This document shows, piece after piece, positions 1 to 5,600 of a stretch of 5,600 nucleotides of DNA. The position numbers were made by a program, and so were the translations under genes. The stretch spans positions 1 through 5,600 of the forward strand of contig FR893943.1 of the NCBI GenBank assembly GCA_000434115.1, read 5' to 3'. How positions within the stretch are numbered: position 1 is the stretch's first letter; the number at the start of each line of letters is the position of its first letter. A model generated the notes under the pieces. That model was not told the DNA's origin. It was given only the letters and a program-made list of their open reading frames with translations, and did no database searches. This stretch comes from Roseburia sp. CAG:309. Its GTDB lineage: Bacteria; Bacillota; Clostridia; Lachnospirales; Lachnospiraceae.

Positions 1-88
1 CCGACAGACCACACACGCCGACAGTCCTTCTCCCTTCCTGCCATCTGCCATCGTCAAAATAAACACTAAAAGCCCCCAAAACACAGTC
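1..88. other. Downstream region of the cluster, no gene or terminator recognised
   Basis: This follows the TGA stop of the second ABC subunit. On the minus strand it begins with a G-run flanked by T-runs (67-82), but I find no complementary C-run to make a hairpin. There is a small tandem repeat of CTGCCAT (38-44 and 45-51) and a spaced repeat of CCGACAG (1-7 and 18-24); both are short enough to be chance. The transcript end, or the next gene, probably lies beyond the window edge. Confidence 0.5.
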
Positions 89-1873
89 TCAACTCTTCTG
101 CGCCATTTGCAGGCGGTAATATTCGCCCCGTTTCGCCATCAGCTCTTCGTGGTTTCCACGCTCCACGATGCCGCCTTGGTCTACATACAAAATTTCGTCC
201 GCATTTTTGATCGTCGAAAGGCGGTGCGCGATAATAAACGACGTTCTTCCTTCCAGGAGGCGGTTTAGGCCTTTTTGCAGAAGGATTTCCGTCTCGGTAT
301 CGATGCTCGATGTCGCCTCATCCATAATGAGAATGTTCGGGCACGCAAGAAGCGCTCTCGCAAACGAGATCAGCTGACGCTGTCCGGCAGAAAGGCGGCT
401 TCCCCGTTCATTTACGGCCGTCTGGTAGCCGTTTTCCATTTCCATGATAAAATCATGCGCACAGACCACTTTCGCCGCCTCGATGACTTCCTCATCGCTT
501 GCGTCCTGGTTGCCGTAGCGGATATTATCCATAATCGTTCCGGAAAAGATGAAACTGTCCTGCATCATAATTCCCATCTGGCTTCGAAGACTTTTCAATG
601 TCACGCCGCTGATGTCAACGCCGTCGATCAGCACCTTTCCGCTGTCCACATCGTAAAAACGGCTGATAAGATTCACAATCGTCGATTTTCCGGCTCCTGT
701 CGGGCCAACGATTGCAATACATTTTCCCGGCTCCGCCTTCAGATTTACATGTTGAAGGATCTCGACTCCCGGTTCATAACTAAACGTAACGTCCTGAAAT
801 TCGACTTCTCCCCGGATCGGCGGCATCGGAACCGCATCTTCGCGGTCCTTGACATCGACCGGTTCATCGATCGTCTCAAAAATTCTCTCCAGATACGAAA
901 TCGCCGTAAGAAGCGAATTGTAAAAAGATGCCAGCGTATTGATCGGGTTCCAGAAACGGCTGATATACGCGGTAAATGCCACCAGCACACCGACCGTAAT
1001 ACCGGAATCCGGCTGAAACATCCACTGGATTCCCAGTACGTAAATAAATGCTGTCGTAATATTGGAAATAATATCCACCATCGGCGACATTAGGAAATTA
1101 TAGCGCACTGCGCGCATCCACGCTTTTCGATAACTACGTGACAACCCGTTAAAAATATCAATATTTTCCTCTTCGCGTACAAACGACTGCGTCACGCGCA
1201 CACCATTGATACTCTCGGCGATGTAGGCGTTCAGATTGGACTGCTTATTGGACTGGATCTGCCAGGATTTATGCTGTTTGCGCTTGATCAATACCACAAC
1301 AAACACCAACACCGGCAGTCCGCACATACAGAGCAGCGTAAGTTTTCCGTTGATCGCAATCATAAAACCTACGATAAAAAACAGGTTGCAGAGATCCGTA
1401 ATCGTATTGATGATACCATTCGACAGCAGATCGCTCAGGTTATTTACATAATTTACCACTCGAACCTGAATTTTTCCATGCGGTCTTTCATCGTAATACG
1501 AAAATGGCAATTCCTGTAAATGATTAAAAATGTCGCTTCGTATTTCATGCACAATATTCTGACCGATGCGGCTCATATAACGGATCTTCAATTTCAAACT
1601 GATCATGCCATACACCGTTATCAGAAGAATTACCCCAACATAGCCTAAAATCGGTTTCATTCCTGCCATTCCCATCGGAATACAGTCGTCCATCACTTTC
1701 ATAAAAAAAGTCGGAATCAGCATCGAAAGTCCGGAGGAACTCAGCATCAATACGGCGATCAGCGCAATCTGGGCACGATATGGTTTTACATAATGAAACA
1801 GGCGCTTTACCTGATTGATGTCAAATTTTTCTTCATAAATTTCATCTTCAGAAAACGTATTTCGCTTCGCCAT
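89..1873 (-). CDS. Heterodimeric ABC exporter, catalytically competent subunit with altered signature (TM288/LmrD-like)
   Basis: Half-size ABC exporter of 594 residues, partner of the preceding subunit. A soluble N-terminal extension of about 33 residues, typical of the second subunit in such pairs, precedes six membrane helices (about 34-57, 75-97, 155-175, 176-198, 265-284, 290-310). The ATPase domain occupies about 355-594. Motifs: A-loop Tyr366, Walker A GPTGAGKST 390-398, Q-loop Gln438, Walker B ILIMD 514-518 followed by the catalytic Glu519, D-loop SSID 522-525 and H-loop His550, all canonical. The signature is LSAGQ (494-498) instead of LSGGQ, and the X-loop before it reads VNERG instead of VGERG. 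Its ATP-binding core is intact and should pair with the neighbour's LSGGQ to form the working site; its own LSAGQ faces the neighbour's degenerate core. The gene starts 2 nt after the upstream stop, with the ribosome binding site inside the upstream coding end, so translation is probably coupled and the subunits made in similar amounts. Exported substrate unknown. Confidence 0.94.
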   Translation of the reverse strand: MAKRNTFSEDEIYEEKFDINQVKRLFHYVKPYRAQIALIAVLMLSSSGLSMLIPTFFMKVMDDCIPMGMAGMKPILGYVGVILLITVYGMISLKLKIRYMSRIGQNIVHEIRSDIFNHLQELPFSYYDERPHGKIQVRVVNYVNNLSDLLSNGIINTITDLCNLFFIVGFMIAINGKLTLLCMCGLPVLVFVVVLIKRKQHKSWQIQSNKQSNLNAYIAESINGVRVTQSFVREEENIDIFNGLSRSYRKAWMRAVRYNFLMSPMVDIISNITTAFIYVLGIQWMFQPDSGITVGVLVAFTAYISRFWNPINTLASFYNSLLTAISYLERIFETIDEPVDVKDREDAVPMPPIRGEVEFQDVTFSYEPGVEILQHVNLKAEPGKCIAIVGPTGAGKSTIVNLISRFYDVDSGKVLIDGVDISGVTLKSLRSQMGIMMQDSFIFSGTIMDNIRYGNQDASDEEVIEAAKVVCAHDFIMEMENGYQTAVNERGSRLSAGQRQLISFARALLACPNILIMDEATSSIDTETEILLQKGLNRLLEGRTSFIIAHRLSTIKNADEILYVDQGGIVERGNHEELMAKRGEYYRLQMAQKS

Positions 1874-1875
1874 TT

Positions 1876-3600
1876 TTATCCCTCCATTCCATTCTGATGT
1901 TTGTAAACGGTTGCATAATAGCCGTTCTGCTTCAAAAGGCTCTCGTGATTACCGCGCTCGACGATCCGCCCCTCGTCCATGACAAAGATCACATCGGCAT
2001 CTTTAATCGAAGAAATGCGGTACGCAATGACAAACACGGTATGTTTTCTGCCAAGTTTTTTCAACTGTTCCTGAATATAACTTTCCGTCTCCATATCCAC
2101 CGCAGAAGTCGTATCATCAAGAATCAGAATCGACGGCTTTTTCAAAAGCGCTCTCGCAAGAGAAATACGCTGCTTCTGACCGCCGCTCAGTCCTACCCCG
2201 CGCTCGCCGACAATCGTTTGATAGCCGTCAGGCATCGCCTTGATAAACAGGTTCGCATCCGACATAACCGCTGCCTCTTTGACCTCTTCAAAGGTGCAGT
2301 CCGGCTTTCCGTAGGCAATATTTCCCTCAATCGTATCGGAAAACAAAAAGACATCCTGCATCGCCATACCAATATTGTCACGCAGATCATGCAAATCCCA
2401 ATTTTTTACATTGATCCCATCGACCAGAACTTCCCCTTCCGTCACATCGTAAAAACGACAGAGAAGGTTCATAATCGTCGATTTTCCGGCACCTGTAGAA
2501 CCAAGAATTCCCACTGTCTGGCCTTTTTCCACCGAAAAACTGATATTATGGATGATATCCTCGCCTTCCACTTCATAGGAGACGTTGCGGAACTCAATAT
2601 TTCCCTGCATTTCCTTACGCTTAATGCCCTTTTTCGGCTTTTTAACGTCAGGTTCTTTGGAATACGTGTCGTAGATTTTTTCCACCGATGTGATAAAACG
2701 CTGTACGTCATTAACCCACCAACCCGCGAAACGAAGCGGATTGGAGAGCATCCACAGATACCCGTTGACTGTGACAAGATTTCCCAATGTCATCTCGCCG
2801 CAGATCACCTGGTATCCGCCATACAAAATAAGCACGACCATCAAAAGATTGGAAAGCAGCTCAAAAATCGGTACAAAACGACACCAGATCGAAGCGGCGC
2901 CAAGCTCTGCCTCGCGATATTTATCGTTTTCTTTTTCAAATTTTTCTTTCTCGTATTCTTCTTTTGCAAATGCCTTTACCACGCGGTTTCCGCTGATATT
3001 TTCCTGCACAAAGGCATTGAGGCTCGAAAAACTCTGGCGGCATTCGTGAAACCTCGGCTTTACATATTTTGACTGTAAATATGTAGTAAATAAACAGAAT
3101 GGCAACACCGCCATCATACACAATGCCAGTTTCACATTTACCATAAATATCATCACCAGCGCAAAAATAAACATCAATATATTTTCGTATACCGTGTAAA
3201 TGACAAAGGCGACAAAATGCCGGATTGCGTCCATATCTCCGGTCTGGCGGCTCATCAGATCCCCCGTCCGGTTGCGGTTGTAAAAGGCAAAATCTTCCTG
3301 CAGCAATCTGCGGTACACCGCGTCACGCATGCGGTAAAGCACCCCCTGCGAACAGGTTTCAAACATCATCTGCGTGGTATAACGAAGGATTGCACGCACC
3401 GCCGTCACGGCAAGCATAATGCCGATCAGTTTCGGCAAAAGGTCGTACGCACCTCCTTGAATCACATCATCGACGATCATTCCGGAAATGTACGGATTTA
3501 CGATCGCGCAGGCGACAATGACCGTCATCAGCACAAGTCCGGTCACAATTGCCAGCCGGTATTTTTTCAAAAATCCGGAAAACCATTTTAATGGTGTCAT
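1876..3600 (-). CDS. Heterodimeric ABC exporter, subunit with the degenerate ATPase core (TM287/LmrC-like)
   Basis: Half-size ABC exporter of 574 residues: a six-helix membrane domain (about 1-315) followed by an ATPase domain (about 335-574). Hydrophobic segments lie at about 14-36, 55-75, 129-153, 155-175, 245-265 and 270-290. ATPase motifs in order: A-loop Tyr342, Walker A GSTGAGKS 367-374, Q-loop Gln415, intact signature LSGGQ 471-475, Walker B ILILD 491-495, D-loop SAVD 499-502. Two key residues are changed. The residue after Walker B is Asp496, not the catalytic Glu, and the H-loop is AYR with Tyr527, not AHR. This subunit's own Walker A/B face is therefore probably poor at hydrolysis, while its LSGGQ can complete the active site of the partner encoded next. 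The linker between the domains is rich in Lys (about 320-329). The start is an ATG with AGGAG 7 nt upstream, 14 nt after the xylosidase stop. The substrate cannot be read from sequence: drugs, lipids and peptides are all possible for this class. Confidence 0.93.
   Translation of the reverse strand: MTPLKWFSGFLKKYRLAIVTGLVLMTVIVACAIVNPYISGMIVDDVIQGGAYDLLPKLIGIMLAVTAVRAILRYTTQMMFETCSQGVLYRMRDAVYRRLLQEDFAFYNRNRTGDLMSRQTGDMDAIRHFVAFVIYTVYENILMFIFALVMIFMVNVKLALCMMAVLPFCLFTTYLQSKYVKPRFHECRQSFSSLNAFVQENISGNRVVKAFAKEEYEKEKFEKENDKYREAELGAASIWCRFVPIFELLSNLLMVVLILYGGYQVICGEMTLGNLVTVNGYLWMLSNPLRFAGWWVNDVQRFITSVEKIYDTYSKEPDVKKPKKGIKRKEMQGNIEFRNVSYEVEGEDIIHNISFSVEKGQTVGILGSTGAGKSTIMNLLCRFYDVTEGEVLVDGINVKNWDLHDLRDNIGMAMQDVFLFSDTIEGNIAYGKPDCTFEEVKEAAVMSDANLFIKAMPDGYQTIVGERGVGLSGGQKQRISLARALLKKPSILILDDTTSAVDMETESYIQEQLKKLGRKHTVFVIAYRISSIKDADVIFVMDEGRIVERGNHESLLKQNGYYATVYKHQNGMEG
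1880..1885 (-). promoter_or_regulatory. Shine-Dalgarno site of the second ABC subunit, embedded in the first subunit's 3' end
   Basis: The minus strand reads GGAGGG, 6 nt before the ATG at 1873. The site encodes the last residues (Glu-Gly) of the upstream ABC subunit, whose TAA stop at 1876-1878 lies between the site and the start. A ribosome terminating on the first subunit would cover this site, which fits coupled translation of the two partners. Confidence 0.8.
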
Positions 3601-3605
3601 GGTGT

Positions 3606-3614
3606 CTCTCCTCT
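3606..3614 (-). promoter_or_regulatory. Shine-Dalgarno site of the first ABC subunit
   Basis: The minus strand reads AGAGGAGAG directly after the xylosidase TAG stop; its AGGAG core sits 7 nt before the ATG at 3600. The whole 14-nt gap is taken up by this site and its spacer, leaving no room for a separate promoter or terminator. This supports co-transcription of the transporter with the hydrolases, although a promoter inside the xylosidase gene cannot be ruled out. Confidence 0.75.
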
Positions 3615-5135
3615 CTATTGGAAAGCCACTTTCTGCAAAAGCACTTTCTCATAATCATACCCCGCATCCTGGCTGCATTCCACCGAGCGCAGTTCAAATG
3701 CAAGGATTCCATTTTTTTCCAATGCAACAGGCAAGGTCAGCGTACCTTCTGCTGCCTCAATCTGCTGTGTCGCCACATAAGGACGTGCCGCCTCGCGAAG
3801 CAGCGCATTTTCCCCGCGCGTGGGATTTGCCGGCTCACCGAGGTCATGCCAGACTTTCAGCGGATTTCCATGATTTTCATCCACAAGTCTTGTTACCGCA
3901 CAGTATTTCCCGGTTTTTACCGGATCAATACTAATGTCAAGTTCCAATGTACCGCCTTTTCCGTCGTTATCCGGGTTCCAGACCACACCATAATACGAAC
4001 CATCTTTTCTTTTTACGACAAGCATTTCCTCTGAACGATGAATACAGTCACCGTCCAAACCCTTGTAAAAAGCGAATGTCCAAAATGTCGGCTTCGGAAT
4101 ACAGCCGTTGGCAACCAGTCCGAATCCCCCGTGAAATGGCGTAAATGGCACGCCCCATTCCTCGAACACGTCGCCAAACGTCCAATACGAATACGACGCA
4201 TGGCAGTCGCCCAGCCTTGACAACATGTGCGCGACATAAGCCGCATTGTAACACGTATCGTGCACCGGCGCATTTGGCACATACGAGGTATTAAACTCGG
4301 TAATATGAATCTCTTTTCCGGCAAATTCTTCGTAGTTATCCACAATTTCTCTGGACTTTTCCAACACCTCAAATGCCTCTTCCGGCTGATGCAATGCAAC
4401 ATAGCTGTAATGTCCGCATTTTTCCGGCACTTCGCTGGTATAATGATGTCTCGTCACAAAGTCTAGCGGCAGTTTCTTTTCCCGGACAAATTCAAGAAAA
4501 TCGGTCAGCCATGCCACATCATCGACACCACAGATTGCCGGTCCACCGACACGCAGCGCCGCATTGACTTCTTTCACCGCCTTCACAGTAACTTCATAAA
4601 GATGAAAATATTCCGCTTTATCCGCATTTTTCCAAAACACCGAAAGATTCGGCTCATTCCATACTTCGACCGGCCACGTCAGCACTTCCGCTTCCCCGTA
4701 ACGCCGGATCAAATGACGAAGCGTATTTTGCACAAGCCTGGTCCATTTGTCATAATCGGCCGGCGGCGTGATATTTCCCTTCCAATAAAATACTGTTTCT
4801 TCGCCGCTCGCCATTGCTTCCGGCATAAATCCCAGCTCGATAAAAGGTTTCAGTTTAAGATCCCGGTACGCATCCATCACCTGATCAAGATACGTAAAAT
4901 TGTACTCCTCGACAATACTTCCGTCTGCCTCTTCGCGCTCCTGATAAATTGCCATATCCTTGCAAAACAGTCCATGACCGCGGATATAATCAAAGCCGAT
5001 CTCTTTTTGCACAAGGGCAAGCTGATCCAGATATTCTTTATGTAATGCCAGATCCATACGCCCTGTGCCAATACAGGAAAATGTATTATTGGTAAAATTT
5101 ACCACTTTATTTGTATTTATATCTATCTTTTTCAC
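3615..5135 (-). CDS. xynB: GH39 beta-xylosidase, intracellular
   Basis: Glycoside hydrolase of family GH39, 506 residues from the GTG at 5135, close to the roughly 500 of Thermoanaerobacterium XynB. It should release xylose from the non-reducing end of short xylo-oligosaccharides by a retaining mechanism. Numbered from the GTG: the N-terminal IGTGRMDLAL and DYIRGHGL motifs begin the TIM barrel; WPVEVWNEPN carries the acid/base Glu161 (codon 4653-4655); GGPAICG and RHHYTS follow; HITEFNTSY carries the nucleophile Glu280 (codon 4296-4298); SYWTFGDVFEEWG and FHGGFGL close the barrel. The C-terminal part, from about residue 370, fits the family's beta-sandwich. The two Glu positions agree with Glu160 and Glu277 known for the Thermoanaerobacterium enzyme. 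There is no signal peptide or membrane segment, so it acts in the cytoplasm on imported sugars. An ATG at 5159 is also in frame but has no Shine-Dalgarno. The GTG has GGAGGAG 7 nt upstream and gives a 4-nt GTGA overlap with the upstream gene. A rare alternative specificity (another xyloside or glycoside) cannot be excluded. Confidence 0.95.
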   Translation of the reverse strand: MKKIDINTNKVVNFTNNTFSCIGTGRMDLALHKEYLDQLALVQKEIGFDYIRGHGLFCKDMAIYQEREEADGSIVEEYNFTYLDQVMDAYRDLKLKPFIELGFMPEAMASGEETVFYWKGNITPPADYDKWTRLVQNTLRHLIRRYGEAEVLTWPVEVWNEPNLSVFWKNADKAEYFHLYEVTVKAVKEVNAALRVGGPAICGVDDVAWLTDFLEFVREKKLPLDFVTRHHYTSEVPEKCGHYSYVALHQPEEAFEVLEKSREIVDNYEEFAGKEIHITEFNTSYVPNAPVHDTCYNAAYVAHMLSRLGDCHASYSYWTFGDVFEEWGVPFTPFHGGFGLVANGCIPKPTFWTFAFYKGLDGDCIHRSEEMLVVKRKDGSYYGVVWNPDNDGKGGTLELDISIDPVKTGKYCAVTRLVDENHGNPLKVWHDLGEPANPTRGENALLREAARPYVATQQIEAAEGTLTLPVALEKNGILAFELRSVECSQDAGYDYEKVLLQKVAFQ

Positions 5136-5600
5136 GATTCTTCTCCTCCATAAAAACATTGCAATTTTGCGATAAAATCTTCTAATATAAAACGCGGATC
5201 AATCGACGTGTACACGCGAATTTTCGGTCTCCCGCTCTCAAAACGGTTCGTCGTATCTTCGTTGATGACCGGCGCTTCCGTCTCGTGATATTTTCCGCAG
5301 AACTCATCCATGACAACACCTACCGCCGGCGAATCTCCCAACGTCCAGCTCTCCCCCGGTGTCCAGCCGGCGCGCTCCGACCGGTTGTAAGTTTCCATCT
5401 GTTCAAACAAATGCTTTCCAATCTCGCCACATGGCGCGATCCGCATCTGAATCTCAGCCAGACTGATCCGCATGCTGCCATACACATCGTTTGGAATCTG
5501 CCAAAACCGAACCCCGCTCCCCAGCACAAGATTGGCGGCCTCGATATCATTTCCGGCGTTGAATTCCCGCACCTCTCCGGTGCTGTGTTCGTGGCTCTGC
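5132..5600 (-). CDS. Nucleoside hydrolase-like protein (IUNH superfamily), C-terminal part; N-terminus outside window
   Basis: The reading frame stays open to the window edge, so the GTG at 5572 is an internal Val and not a start. About 155 residues are visible, roughly the C-terminal half of a family whose members are usually 300-350 residues long. What shows the family: an EFNAGNDIEAANLVLGSGV segment at about 5566-5510, which matches the substrate-binding EFN..xDPEAA region; a WQIPNDVY stretch; a W-x-L-GDSPAV motif at about 5347-5321, where the last Ca2+-binding Asp is expected (Asp codon 5333-5335); and an IRVYTSIDPRFILEDF tail. Classical members hydrolyse the N-glycosidic bond of ribonucleosides in the cytoplasm. 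The N-terminal DTDxxxDD metal site cannot be checked here. In the better-known enzymes a His precedes the metal Asp (HDP); here it is Gly (GDSP), so the true substrate is uncertain. The stop overlaps the start of the beta-xylosidase gene (GTGA), which implies translational coupling. Family call is confident; nucleosidase activity is not. Confidence 0.85.
   Translation of the reverse strand, partial: QSHEHSTGEVREFNAGNDIEAANLVLGSGVRFWQIPNDVYGSMRISLAEIQMRIAPCGEIGKHLFEQMETYNRSERAGWTPGESWTLGDSPAVGVVMDEFCGKYHETEAPVINEDTTNRFESGRPKIRVYTSIDPRFILEDFIAKLQCFYGGEES
5143..5149 (-). promoter_or_regulatory. Shine-Dalgarno site that fixes the beta-xylosidase start
   Basis: On the minus strand this reads GGAGGAG, 7 nt before the GTG at 5135. 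It lies inside the last codons of the nucleoside hydrolase-like gene (Gly-Gly-Glu-Glu). The alternative ATG at 5159 is preceded by an A/T-rich stretch with no match to the 16S rRNA tail, so this site supports the GTG start and an 8-residue shorter protein. Confidence 0.85.

Noticed and set aside
1..51. Possible start of a further minus-strand gene: an ATG at 49-51 open to the window edge
   Set aside because: Only 17 codons are visible, no Shine-Dalgarno precedes it, and the translation resembles nothing I know. It cannot be supported.
67..82. G-run flanked by T-runs after the last stop, considered as a terminator
   Set aside because: A stem needs a matching C-run on the same strand and none is present within 1-88.
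275..1093. Open frame on the plus strand, 272 codons, opposite the second ABC subunit
   Set aside because: Antisense to the ATPase domain, with the same His/Arg-rich shadow composition as the frame opposite the sister gene. The parallel location over the homologous domain explains both.
1897..3072. Long open frame on the plus strand, 391 codons, opposite the first ABC subunit
   Set aside because: It lies entirely antisense to a gene with all expected ABC motifs, its translation is rich in His, Arg, Asn and Phe with no domain pattern, and no plus-strand ribosome binding site stands out. It is a codon-usage shadow.
89..3600. Two ABC genes as a peptidase-containing bacteriocin exporter or a type I secretion system
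   Set aside because: Neither subunit has the N-terminal C39 peptidase domain, and there is no membrane fusion protein or precursor peptide gene in the window.
3488..4034. Overlapping plus-strand frames (148 and 161 codons) across the xylosidase 3' end and the ABC 5' end
   Set aside because: Both overlap well-supported minus-strand genes, conflict with each other, and show no recognisable protein features.

Overview
The window holds four genes, all on the minus strand, packed end to end. It reads like one operon from a low-to-middle GC Gram-positive gut or rumen clostridium. Strong GGAGG-type ribosome binding sites, a GTG start and proteins that look like Lachnospiraceae/Clostridia homologues all point that way. 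The taxonomic placement is inferred from protein character, not from a search.

In transcription order, from high to low coordinates: (1) 5600-5132 is the C-terminal part of a nucleoside hydrolase-like (IUNH superfamily) protein; its N-terminus lies outside the window. (2) 5135-3615 is an intracellular GH39 beta-xylosidase. It starts at a GTG that overlaps the upstream stop codon (GTGA). (3) 3600-1876 and (4) 1873-89 are two half-size ABC exporters, each a membrane domain followed by an ATPase domain. The gaps are a 4-nt overlap, 14 nt and 2 nt, so the genes are very probably co-transcribed and at least partly translationally coupled. Positions 1-88, downstream of the last gene, contain no recognisable gene or terminator.

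The two ABC proteins almost certainly form one heterodimeric exporter with a working ATPase site and a degenerate one. The first subunit has Asp for the catalytic Glu and Tyr for the H-loop His, but an intact LSGGQ. The second has intact Glu and His but a changed signature, LSAGQ. When paired, all the defects fall in the same composite site, as in TM287/288, LmrCD and BmrCD.

The two hydrolases both belong to families that release pentoses from glycosides: xylose for GH39, ribose for classical nucleoside hydrolases. The hydrolase pair probably acts in the cytoplasm on imported xylo-oligosaccharides or pentosides. The exporter might remove an aglycone or another toxic compound, or may only be a neighbour. 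No importer or transcriptional regulator is visible. I see no clear evidence of a wholly new system; the points most worth following up are the gene combination and the altered active-site motif of the nucleoside hydrolase homologue.
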